A stretch of DNA of 64,000 bases from Phytoseiulus persimilis (Eukaryota; Arthropoda; Arachnida; Mesostigmata; Phytoseiidae). Under the pieces are notes generated by a model. The model did no database searches, was not told the DNA's origin, and saw nothing but the letters and a program-made list of their open reading frames with translations. The stretch covers positions 15,252,001 to 15,316,000 of the forward strand of contig CM075103.1 in the NCBI GenBank assembly GCA_037576195.1, read 5' to 3'. Shown here piece by piece: positions 54,211-64,000 of this stretch; within the stretch, counting starts at the first letter, position 1, and each line of letters opens with the position of its first letter. The position numbers were made by a program, and so were the translations under genes.

Positions 54211-55150
54211 ATTGAGCTCATGCTCGAGCTGCATTCCGTCTTTGTCTGTCCCCAAGCTAGCCCCCTGACTCTCCCCCTTCTGGGACGCCCCGCCTCCTTG
54301 GGTCGGCGCCGCTCCCTGCATTCCGGTTCCCTCCACCCCTGTTTTTTTTCCTCGGTGTCTCCTTCTCTGGGGTCAGTACGCCCTCGGGTCTTCTTTTCCT
54401 CGATGCGCGCGCCCCCTCCCCAGGTATCCCCTCGTCCCCCAGCTCCATCCCCCTTCCTTGCGTCGAAAGGGCCAACGATGTCCGCGCCCCTCCGTCAAGT
54501 CCTCCCATGCCCTATGCAGGCGAGCGCGCAATTTCCGCGCTACGCTTGAAGGCTTCCCCCTACCCCATTTCTTGGGCAACATCCCCTCTCTCGATATCCC
54601 CCTCTCCGGGCACCTCGCCCCCTCTCCTCCCCTCGGGGGCCGTTGCCTCCCTCTCGAAAGCGTCGAGTTCTCCCAACTCAGGCTCGGGCGCTGAGCCTCT
54701 TCGAGCCATCCTGCCCCGTCTAGTCTTCCCTTTTTTTAAGCCCTAACCCCCTAACAGAGTCTGGGCAAAATTATTGGCGGAGTTCCCGCCGCAATCCTCT
54801 AACCTCTGAAACAACTACCTATGCTCTAGGTTCCCCTGCTTGGGAGAACCCTTCGAATCGAACGAAAACTGTCCTAGCCGGACAGTCCTAACCCCCGTCT
54901 TCGAGACAGTCTTTCCCCTGAGCGGTTAGGCAGAAACCCGAAGAGACTTGGCTTCCTTACCTCTCTGTTAGCCTGCCTTTCTCAATCCAAGCGGATTATC
55001 GTTGATTGATTGCCTCAAGAACCGCAACAGTCGCCCAAAGTAGATCCGGCAGGTGTCTCTTCAAAAACCCAGCGTTTCGTATTTATTATAATTCCGTGGA
55101 TTGTCAACCCCTCGGGCCCGGATGATGCGATACTCACCAAAAATGGTCTC
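53810..55150. repeat. 1341-bp direct tandem duplication, unit 1
   Basis: From GACCATCTCAGTACCCC to AAAATGGTCTC. Unit 2 is 55151-56491 at a constant offset of 1341 bp. The only difference I found is CCCCAAGC (54251-54258) versus CCCCACGC (55592-55599). On the minus strand it contains the LINE 5' leader (about 55150-54600) and the beginning of ORF1 (basic frames around 54582-54257, and the helical/Cys segment 54190-53880). Confidence 0.95.
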
Positions 55151-56491
55151 GACCATCTCAGTACCCCTGGCCCAGTTCTCCTCCGGTGTCCGCTTGACGT
55201 GCTTGAAGCGCTCCTCCGGCCATTCGAGGTCAAGGAGACCCAGGCGGTCCTCGAGCGTTACCGCCGTCGAGATCCTCTTCTCGATCTCCCCCACCTCTTC
55301 CTCCCGTGTTTTCACGCTATTGCCGCTTCCCTCACTGCCGCATTTACTGCATGTGTCGCACCCCCTTTTTCCGTGCCCAGTCCGGGTCAATATTGCATCC
55401 CCTGCCTTCCTCGCCTTGGTTAAAGACCTCCTGAGGCTGGCTTCCAGCTTACTATACAGAATAGGTAGACCTTACCCAGGTCTTTCAGCTCCACCTTGGT
55501 ATTCTGAGCTATACACAGATTCGAGAGTTTCTCCATCTACTTCCTCATAAGATTGAGCTCATGCTCGAGCTGCATTCCGTCTTTGTCTGTCCCCACGCTA
55601 GCCCCCTGACTCTCCCCCTTCTGGGACGCCCCGCCTCCTTGGGTCGGCGCCGCTCCCTGCATTCCGGTTCCCTCCACCCCTGTTTTTTTTCCTCGGTGTC
55701 TCCTTCTCTGGGGTCAGTACGCCCTCGGGTCTTCTTTTCCTCGATGCGCGCGCCCCCTCCCCAGGTATCCCCTCGTCCCCCAGCTCCATCCCCCTTCCTT
55801 GCGTCGAAAGGGCCAACGATGTCCGCGCCCCTCCGTCAAGTCCTCCCATGCCCTATGCAGGCGAGCGCGCAATTTCCGCGCTACGCTTGAAGGCTTCCCC
55901 CTACCCCATTTCTTGGGCAACATCCCCTCTCTCGATATCCCCCTCTCCGGGCACCTCGCCCCCTCTCCTCCCCTCGGGGGCCGTTGCCTCCCTCTCGAAA
56001 GCGTCGAGTTCTCCCAACTCAGGCTCGGGCGCTGAGCCTCTTCGAGCCATCCTGCCCCGTCTAGTCTTCCCTTTTTTTAAGCCCTAACCCCCTAACAGAG
56101 TCTGGGCAAAATTATTGGCGGAGTTCCCGCCGCAATCCTCTAACCTCTGAAACAACTACCTATGCTCTAGGTTCCCCTGCTTGGGAGAACCCTTCGAATC
56201 GAACGAAAACTGTCCTAGCCGGACAGTCCTAACCCCCGTCTTCGAGACAGTCTTTCCCCTGAGCGGTTAGGCAGAAACCCGAAGAGACTTGGCTTCCTTA
56301 CCTCTCTGTTAGCCTGCCTTTCTCAATCCAAGCGGATTATCGTTGATTGATTGCCTCAAGAACCGCAACAGTCGCCCAAAGTAGATCCGGCAGGTGTCTC
56401 TTCAAAAACCCAGCGTTTCGTATTTATTATAATTCCGTGGATTGTCAACCCCTCGGGCCCGGATGATGCGATACTCACCAAAAATGGTCTC
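55151..56491. repeat. 1341-bp direct tandem duplication, unit 2
   Basis: Nearly identical to unit 1. In minus orientation it is upstream: a complete 5' leader plus truncated ORF1, followed directly by a second leader (unit 1). The outer boundary at 56491 (GGTCTCG|TCTCACCC) is where the LINE-derived sequence ends. Confidence 0.95.
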
Positions 56492-56589
56492 GTCTCACCC
56501 GCTGCGCAGCCAGAAACACCACAAGCCTCCAAATCTCTCAGAAGGCGGAGCGACGAAAAGTGCGACCGTCGTCTTCGAAGGTTCAACGT

Positions 56590-56740
56590 TGACTGTACTT
56601 TTCCAAGTCTGGAAGGGTGATTCCGTAACCTATCTGGGTATACTTTTCCAAGTCTGGAGGAGTGATTCCGGAACCAATCTGAGCATACTTTGACGAGTCT
56701 GAGAGGGTGATTCTGGGATCGATCTGACCATTGTTTCCAG
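56590..56740 (-). repeat. 45-bp minisatellite, reverse orientation, about 3 units
   Basis: Diverged units (CAAGTCTGGA.GGGTGATTCC, CCAATCTGAGCATACTT). No conserved tail visible on either side. Confidence 0.75.
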
Positions 56741-56789
56741 ATAGATGACTCGATACAATGACTTCTATCCAGTTTTATGCTGGGTTTCA

Positions 56790-57263
56790 AGCGAGTTCTG
56801 GGGAAAAACCGCTTCATCGCCGATCTTCAACTGTTCATATCTCGGCCCCGCAAACTCGCATCGGGATGAAACTTGCCCTGCGAGTAGACGATGGATAGGA
56901 GTACTTTCAGCGATATCTGAGAAAGTGGTCAGCCTTCTCCTTCTTGGTAGACCAACCAACTCTTCCATTTTACTCGACCAGAAAAGTGGTTTCCGGGACC
57001 CGCTGCCTACGGCGTTCGATAGCCCTTAAGAAGAACTTCACAACGGTCCTCTTATCGGCGCTGTAGCTCCACTAGTTCCCGAGATATGAGCATTTTGAGT
57101 TTTCAAAAATCGATCGACCAGTTCTATGCTTCGGCAGGCGGCCATCGTAGAACCCGCCTCAGATACCCGGGTTCACCCGAGGCGGCCATCGTAGAACCCG
57201 CCTCAGATACCCGGGTGCACCCGAGTCTGGAACCGGGTATCATACCCGGTCCTGCGACCCCTA
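56790..57263. repeat. Non-autonomous hAT-like end with 44-bp duplication
   Basis: Ends TGCGACCCCTA at 57263, identical over 11 bp to the right terminus of the complete hAT. It is preceded by a hairpin (ACCGGGTAT/ATACCCGGT, about 57231-57250) and by two 44-bp direct repeats (57137-57180, 57181-57224; GGCGGCCATCGTAGAACCCG). A left terminus is not found, so the element is either truncated or its left end is diverged beyond recognition. 56790-57110 is unclassified, with inverted-repeat-style sequence. Confidence 0.5.
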
Positions 57264-60200
57264 AGCACAACTATGTGTTCTTCGGAATCATACCCTCGTT
57301 CCAACCGATCATTCCCAGGTGATGGATGGAATAATTTTGGAACGTCACTCGAGACTCTAACAACATTATGTTGTTAACAAGCTTGGTACACTGAGAGCTC
57401 GTTCGGCGGCGAAGTTGTCACTGGTAAGATGGAGACGATCTTTTCCGAGTACCAGATGCTGATTTCTCATGGCTGTACTCGGTCTGACTGGCGCGGAAAC
57501 GGTAGCCTACTTTGCTTCCCGCCTTCGATACTCTTCTTGTAGTACACATGTGCTACCGCCGAGATGGGCTTCGTGAGATAAGAGAACGCCCGTGATGTCA
57601 TCGGAATAACTCTTTACGATGCCATGCGGCTGCAAGAACTGAGTTCTCAGCGCATTCTCTCGCGAGTCGGTGGAAGGCCTATATTCAATGCGCTTCACAG
57701 TTTGTCAGAGGTAGCACGCAGAGGTTTCTGCGAGATTTTGCCCCCTTGATACCAAGTCCCCGAGCTTCGCGCCGATTTTCGGCTACAACGGTCCCGATTC
57801 ACCCTCTGCTACAGTTCGAACGCACGAGAGTGACTCGGTCGCACTGGTCTCCGCTGATTTTATGTATGATAGTTTGGGTCAGTAACTTGGATTTCCGTCC
57901 GAAATCTCCATGAAGACAAGAAGAGCCATATGAAGTGTATCTGAACGCTCTAGACATCGCAGAGCAACTCAGAATCCCGACTTGGATAGTATGTGTTAAG
58001 ATTTAATTCCAATCAGCTTGTAAGGACAGAACGAAATAAGCATTCAGTACCACTCTCCCTAGCCGCTCTCCACCAACTGCGAAGAATCGGCGGCTGCGTT
58101 GCATCACAATAAAGTTGAGAGACCTCTTGTGAACCTCGTAGGACCGCTGTCGTCGATCCCGAATCGCCGGCTTCAACTTCTTCAACCGGTTCTCAGTCTC
58201 CGATCAGGGTTGTTTTCAACAGTACGGGTGTCGAGGCTTGGAAGGGGGCTATAGCCTCGCCAGCCGCAAACTGTTCACGCCACTGATTTCACTCCGAAGG
58301 TCACGCGGAGCTACCGCGTCAAGTTTCAGCTCCCGGCGATTCCTCGTTCGGTTACAATAACGGAAATATCCGTTCAGTTCCAATAATCTTCATTTGTATA
58401 TGATGCTATTCATGTGAATGATGATGACAATCAAAAAGCTGAAATCATAACTGTGCGACAGAGAAAGGGAAGGATCACTAGGAGTTTGCCCTCTCGAAAT
58501 TTTTCAACAAATTCTCTACTCTGGACTCCGGAAGAAACTTGAAATCGGTATTCTCAAGAAGCGCTCGGAAATCCGCAGAAACATTCGCTTGACAACGAGC
58601 TGACTGAAAGATTACAGCGCGGTCCCCGCTGATAGAGAAGACAACGCTGCACTTGGGTCGGCGGGGAAGATCTTCTATTACCCCTGGACAAGCACAACCA
58701 TCGTTTCCACGGAACGTTTCCTCGGGTGTGGTTACAACAAGATCATTCTGAGCGAGTGATTCCATAGAACCCATTGTTGCTGGTACTGTTTGAAGTTCTC
58801 CGAAACGGAACCACTCGGAAACAATCACCATTTTTCGTTATATTTCCTGGCAAAGGTGCGGGCTATGATGTCCTGAGTACCCTGAGTCAGAACAGCAACA
58901 GCATCCCGGGTACGTGACATGAATGCTCAATACACTCTTTGAGCGAAGTGTTACGAACCTCCGTCCGCAAAATTCATAGCAGTTCAATGGGAAAAACTCG
59001 TTCGAAGATGAGTTTCTTAAGGGGGGTAGAACGGGAAAAATCGGAGAAAAATGCATTCTCAGTTCATGGCACGGAGAGATAGAGGGAGCATCCCTCTATC
59101 ATCCACCACAAATCGGGCCTCGATCTCGGTCGTAGTTTTCGAGATATCCGTTCTTTGGTAATATTTTCAATGTTGGCCAATGACGAACCCCAAGGTCCGA
59201 ACAACCCGATCTCTGAAATCGATTCTATCAGATTGGGAATCCCTTCTTTCGAGCTGGAAACACAAGACTCTCGCCGGGAGCATCCTAACGTTTGAAATCC
59301 CCGCGGAAACAAACCCTCGGAATGCGTTCATTACAGAGACACAGCTGATTCCAGCAAGATTGTCGCTCTCAATTTTTCCTTCCGACCGAGTCCACTGTGT
59401 CCCCGATTTCTCCTCGACAGGTTCTTCGATTTTGATGCGGTTTGTTCGTGGGGTAGCTAACGCATGTGGTTCGCGAATGAACCAGGATCATTGAGATCAG
59501 AGCGCCTCTCGGCGAGGAAGCACTCTGATGGCGAGGAAAAGAACAGTTTCTGGGTCTCTTGAACTCGAATTCCGAAATGTTTTCCTGGCTTCGATTTCAG
59601 TAACGCTAGTTCAGCCGAGGAAGGACTCCTTTGGCTATACTTGAGAGCAAAAAAAGAAGACTCTAGCTTGTTCTGCTGGCTTGGAATCTCGTCCAAATCA
59701 CGAGACTCTGGGAACCCTCGGTTCGATGGTGGTGAGCTTTGGCGCGCAAAATCTCGGGATCGATTTTCGACGCATTCCGGTTCACGTTGTCCCTAATTTC
59801 TCCTCGCCAGGTGCAACGATTTTGATTCTGTCTTTTTCAATTTGTAGCTGAAGCATTCCACAAGCGAATGAACTGAAACGGTTGCATTCGGAGCACACGT
59901 TCCTGATTGATCATTTTTTTGACTCCGCATTCAGAGTTCCTCCTGTGCTTGGATCTCCATTATCCTGGTTCATTCGGAAGATCTCTTCGTTAACTACATG
60001 CGAAAAAAAAAATTAGGACTCTAGCTCATGTTGGTGACGAGTAATCAGGGCCAAAGGGCGAAATCGATAAGTTCCCCGTGGGAAGAGCGACAACGAAGTT
60101 GCGCCGCCGTCTTTTTTCCGTGGATAGCTCGAACCTTCCTCTGCTCAGAACTCATTTCATAAAATCTCAGGCTGCTCTCAAAGCAAAGATACAGCCCGAG

Positions 60201-61378
60201 AAAACAGACCAACATTTCCTCGTTGCACCCCCCTCAAGACAGCTGGGTGGTGTAGGCCAGTGGCGTACCCGTATAAGAGCCACATCTGCTTAATAGCAGA
60301 GGCTCGTGGCTTTTGACTTGTGACCCTTGGAATCCAATCCCTGTAGAAGCCGACGAAGGTTGGGAAAAAAAATTGAATCCGTTGAAATCGTGTGAATTTC
60401 CGAAAAGGTTCGTTGTTTGATGATTTCAAAGCCCTTTCGGAGGAACTGCAAGCAATCTTGGTTGGTTGGCATACTGCACAAGTAACACCTATTCTGAATC
60501 CGAGTCCTCGAATATCCTACGCGGTGAACAATACTCCCCGCCACATCTCCGACATCTGACAAGCGTTGGTAGTACAACGAAAACCGAATTGGATTCCAGC
60601 AGAACGAGCTGGAGGTTTTCGTTCACTCTGGCGTTGATCGACCCGGCGGGGGACAACTCTCTTCGGGGCCGAGAACTCGATCTCTCCCGCTCCGTGTCTT
60701 CCTTCCCCCTCTTAGGCACAGCTTTCTTAGCTTTCCCGGCTCTCGCCCGGTTTCCTCGGCTCATTTCGCGATCGATTCAATATATTTGAGGCGTTATGAG
60801 TATACAGGCGCTGTTGCGGCTTTCGAATAAGCTGGATCAATCAACAAGCGCCTGTCTAGGGAATCCCACTTATGCGCTCAAATTATGTATTGCGCAGTCT
60901 CGGGCAGTGAAACCATGACAGAAGTACAAACTAAGAGCCAGTTCGTGCACTCTGAGTCAGAGAAAGAGGGTGACGGAAATTGGGTCGACTCTCGGCTATG
61001 ATGGGTCCTACATTTTGACCCCTCATGGCGCGACTTTTCAGGATTTTCGGCGTTCAGATCAGCGACGTTGTTAAGAGCAAAGCTTGAAATAGTTTTTGTG
61101 CTATCGAACAACAATCAAATTTTCTGAACCATACACACCACCCAGCCTCCTTGAGGCAAACATCTGGGAACAATAGTCGGACTCAACTAACAATAACTTT
61201 GGAGATTGGGATTCCCAATACAGGGTGTTCGGGCAGCTTTGGAATGTTATCCCCGAACAGATAAGTTCCCGAGAGAAAGGGAGCAAAATCGTCCTCATTC
61301 CAAGTTCTCCCATCTGGACGGAGCTAATAGGGGGACCTCAATATTCTCAACAATAGGTGAGGTGTTGACTCCGAAGCA
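57264..61378. other. Anonymous sequence, about 4.1 kb
   Basis: No gene recognised. A direct diverged repeat is visible (about 59385-59480 and 59785-59880; ATTTCTCCTCG.CAGGT, CGATTTTGAT, GCGAATGAAC). The minus frame 58831-58478 (117 codons, ATG start) and the minus frame 60764-60492 (basic N-terminus, then CRRCGG and an acidic end) are open but unsupported. The latter may be the N-terminus of a Mutator-like transposase, a guess. No RNA gene or element end identified. Confidence 0.4.
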
Positions 61379-61410
61379 TCTGATGGACGAACATCCCCAA
61401 CGAGAGATTG

Positions 61411-61690
61411 TATCTCCGCTACATTTGAGCGGAGGTCCCATTCGAGCGGAGGCACGACTCGAGCGAAGGCCCGATTTGAGCACGAGGACCTCGAGAAACG
61501 AGGGCTGCAGTAGTCCTTCAGTCATGATCGCCACCAAGAGGTGCCGGGGCCCAGCCCTAGCGCGAGCAAAAGTACCACGAGCGCTGTTGGCTTCCGCTCG
61601 AAGCGGGCCTCCGCTCAAATTGCGTCCTCGCCCAAATCGGGTCTCCGCTGAAATCGGGACTCATCTAAAATCGGGCGGAAGCCTCTACCG
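61411..61690. mobile_element. Foldback insertion made of inverted GAGCGGAGG repeats
   Basis: Absent from copy A, where GATTGTATCTC runs straight into TTCCGCAGGC. The left arm has repeats of TTTGAGCGGAGG / TTCGAGCGGAGGC / CTCGAGCGAAGGCCCG. The right arm carries the complements (CGCTCGAAGCGGGCCTCCGC, AAATCGGGTCTCCGCTGAAA). About 280 bp, arms pointing toward each other, with a short non-repetitive centre (about 61510-61575). No frame. Target duplication not resolved. Confidence 0.7.
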
Positions 61691-61877
61691 CAGGCTTCCG
61701 AGGAATGCGGCGGCCGATGATCGGAGCCTAGATGCGTGAGATAGCATCTCTGCGAGTTGAATCTGAAACATTCCTATCCTCGCCGGAATGCTCAGCAGCA
61801 AACTATGCCCGTTTCGAGAGCTATCTCCGAAGAAATGGAACGATATAATTAATAGCAATCAGGACTCGTTTATCATC

Positions 61878-63178
61878 TCAATCTACAAACACGCGATTTT
61901 TATCGGCTAGGGGATTTCGGCGGCGGACAACATTTCTCTGCATTTTCTTTCGAGCGCATGGCTCAAAATCAGAGCCCTCATCGTCAGCGGTTCCGTCCCG
62001 TGATGATCTGTCCGACGGCGAGCCAGCGGAAATGTTGTGGAAGGAAGGCAGCGCGTGTCGGGATTCCAGCCACTCCGGATGCTTCACGCATGCATGCAGC
62101 GGCTCGCACGTCAGCCTCGTTGCGTCCAAGTGCGCAAAGTATATTGAGTGGGGCTGACTCTGGACTCTGGCTTTCCCGAGTCGTTCCACTTCGTTTTCCA
62201 TAGCAGCCGGAGGCTTCTGGATGGTTTCTGAATTGGGTACCACCGGAGATGGGATTACCGGGCGCCGAACGGCACCTCTTGACGATTCTTTCCGTTGTAA
62301 GGCGGGAAAGTGGTTGTGTGGGGCCGGTGGTGGGTCCCTCGGCCGCTGAACACCAGTCCCTGACGGTCGTTTCCGTTGTGCGGTGAAAGAACAGCTTGGT
62401 GGTGCCGGCGGTGGGTACTCCGGCCGGCGCGCCGACGTTCTCGGTCTGGGTTCCTGAATTCCAGACGGAGTAGTTCTGGGCGTCTCAGGTTCAGCCGTTT
62501 GCGGTGCTTGAGGTTTCTGTATCACACCGCCATTCTGGCGATTGGCTTCGTATCCTTGTCCTTTCCGTTGACGAGCCCCCGACACCATGCTCACGAGCGG
62601 TTTGAGAGTTCGTCTGATGGAGTTCCGGAGGCTTGGCCTTCCAGGAATCTCGCGGGCGCTCTATCCGTTCTCCGGTGGAGCGAAATTCGGATTCACCATA
62701 GTGAGTACCCGCTCAGAACGAGCTCCTTGCGGATTCGGAGCCAATGTGTCCGAGCCGTTGAGCGTGGCATCGTGAGACGGTTAGGCCGGGCTCGGCCGCC
62801 GGGGGAAAACAGCAACCTTGGCACGACGTAGACTTCTGCGCATGCTTGCGAATCTCCCGGAGGCGTTAAAGGGCAGTTTCGTCGCGACTTCTTGAATGGA
62901 GGCGAACAAGCTCCGAACGGTGGATATCCTGGAGACACTGGGGCGAGTTCTTCCGAAACTGGGGAACAATCGGAGCAGCTGAAACTGAAGCTGGAACTGT
63001 TCACTCGTGAGATTCCAGACTTCCAGTGCAATCGGGGAGGCTTGCGCAGCTTTTCATGGAGTGGGACAGGAGAGGGGCGTCTCTGTATCATGAGAGAAAG
63101 CCGCCTCGGATCCCACCAGAAAACAACACACGTGAGACCCTTCTCGGGTTCTGTAAGCTCTCGTTCTCGAAGATTCAT
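61878..63178 (-). pseudogene. Proline-rich ORF, copy B, frameshifted
   Basis: 62594-61878 is open (about 238 codons): three PPPxPP modules as in copy A (RRPEYPPPAPP, QRPRDPPPAPH, RRPVIPSPVVP), then the tail SPSDRSSRDGTADDEGSDFE and ARKKMQRNVVRRRNP joined in the same frame. Upstream the homology to copy A moves to another frame (63178-62693 and 62969-62781), with lost bases near 62775 (CGTGAGACGG versus CTTGGGAAGG). The two copies are therefore broken in different places. Confidence 0.5.
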
Positions 63179-63439
63179 GGCATGCTTCAGAATCCCACCC
63201 CTGCTTCAGAGCGTCGATTCCACGAATCAGAGTCCGAATTCCGGTATCGCCCCTTTGTGGCTAGTGATGCGTGCGCAGAACGCCGAAAACTCATTGAAGG
63301 TCTGGGAGTCCGACTCGATGAAAATTATGGCCAAGGATCACCAGGTCGCAGTCGAGGACAAACCCAAGACCATAACTTCTAACGCACTTCCACAATCGTC
63401 CTTTCAAAGTGGCTCTGAATAAGCCTTCCGAGAAAGCAG

Positions 63440-64000
63440 CTTTGTGCTCGAATCCCCCTTGTCTACCTTCAGCCACAGCCCTCCGCCAAGCGCACCAACT
63501 GCTCGGCCCGGGCGGACAATTTTTGTGTTGAGGGTGCTCGTCCGCCGAGCTCCAGTGGTAAAAAGTCCTTGGCGGTTAGCCCATTCCTACCCCACAGGCG
63601 CGAATTCTCTCGGGAGTCTCCGAAGTCTAGCGCTCATGCGCTTGCCTACATGACGGATGCACTCCTTCTCGACCACAGGGTTCTCTTCGCCGTAGGGTTC
63701 TGAGTTCAAGACGGCCTCATATGCTCTGGAGTCACCATCACCAATGAAATGCTCGTATGCGAGCCCGCGACGTTCGATAGATATATTGAATAATTCTGTA
63801 GCCCCTGCCGCTTCCATTGCTCCGCTCTTTCCTCCATGATTCACGTAACATTCAGAATGATGACCTCCCATGACTTCTTGAAGCTCCGAAGAGCCAACAT
63901 AGTTCTTCCATTGATGACAAAAACTACAGTACAAGCTCTTCACGGTTGCGTCCAGAACATTGCCTCTTACTTTACCGATCACGATGACGAGTTCGAAGAG
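63440..64000 (-). pseudogene. Mutator-like transposase fragment, runs off the window
   Basis: Open from the right edge to 63587 in one frame: SLYCSFCHQWKN, HHSECYVNHGGKSGAMEAAG, YEHFIGDGDSRAYEAVL (the Gly-Asp-Gly-Asp motif), PVVEKECIRHVGKRMSARLR. These are characteristic of the Mutator-like transposase domain found in many arthropod and cnidarian genomes. After 63587 the reading shifts and continues GRNGLTAKDFLPLELGGR (about 63575-63520). The N-terminal part lies beyond the window. A one-frame shift makes it probably inactive. Confidence 0.7.

Larger units (their letters stand above)
61379..63335. repeat. Dispersed duplication, copy B (partner at 14687-16475)
   Basis: Same orientation and order as copy A, with an extra foldback insert at about 61411-61690, a deletion of about 90 bp near 61907, a CCAGAGT duplication near 62160 and loss of frame in the 5' half of the proline-rich ORF. 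By eye the copies are highly similar in the proline-rich region. Confidence 0.85.

Noticed and set aside
54740-54765. Telomere-like TTAGGG motifs (reverse GTTAGGGGGTTAGGGC)
   Set aside because: Only two imperfect copies, inside a LINE leader that is itself duplicated; no telomeric array.
58478-58831. 117-codon minus frame with ATG
   Set aside because: No recognisable domain, no homologous copy in the window, length within chance expectation; left unannotated.
1-64000. Bacterial features, CRISPR arrays, operons
   Set aside because: No prokaryotic gene organisation; the regular repeats are tandem without spacers and the genes are eukaryotic transposon types.

Overview
This is eukaryotic, arthropod-type nuclear DNA. 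It contains a spliceosomal intron, a divergent ionotropic-receptor gene, and remnants of nearly every class of animal transposable element: hAT, mariner, pogo/Tigger, piggyBac, MULE/Mutator-like, Ty3/gypsy, Ty1/copia, BEL/Pao and several non-LTR families. There are no bacterial operons, ribosome-binding sites or CRISPR arrays. Base composition is near-balanced, and the combination of an intronless divergent receptor with these element families would fit a chelicerate such as a mite or tick. That taxonomic guess is inference only. Nearly everything in the window is mobile-element sequence, mostly broken. The candidates for intact coding sequence are a hAT transposase (two exons), a 581-residue ionotropic-receptor-like protein, a small non-LTR ORF1, and a proline-rich ORF in a duplicated block.

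0-10 kb: degenerate 45-bp minisatellite and a reverse-transcriptase scrap, then the most interesting structure of the window. A complete hAT transposon (3399-8699, 8-bp target duplication ATCATGAC) sits inside a mariner-type long-inverted-repeat element (3174-9532, TA target duplication). The hAT element carries the transposase gene between two large 45-bp minisatellite arrays in opposite orientation, about 24 units on the left and 16 on the right, each next to near-identical terminal inverted repeats.

10-24 kb: LINE, gypsy and copia remnants; a duplicated proline-rich locus (copy A); a pogo/Tc5-like transposase with nonsense mutations; a LINE ORF2 pseudogene; two inverted-repeat MITEs, one nested in a deletion-derivative LINE that keeps an intact ORF1.

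24-45 kb: piggyBac pseudogene, R1-like LINE scraps, the ionotropic-receptor-like gene (27540-29285), a gypsy element with both LTRs but an internal deletion, a BEL/Pao pol pseudogene, a MULE C-terminus, a long-TIR MITE next to a second BEL integrase fragment, a LINE 3' end and a copia gag scrap.

45-57 kb: an internally deleted mariner; an endonuclease scrap; more 45-bp arrays; and a LINE mosaic on the minus strand. This mosaic reads ORF1 N-part, RT, ORF1 zinc knuckles. It is split by an almost intact pogo-type transposon (49885-52303) and carries tandem duplications of 275 bp and 1341 bp.

57-64 kb: mostly anonymous sequence, copy B of the proline-rich locus with a foldback insertion absent from copy A, and a Mutator-like transposase fragment running off the right edge. 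All calls come from reading translations and repeats by eye; no database search was possible.
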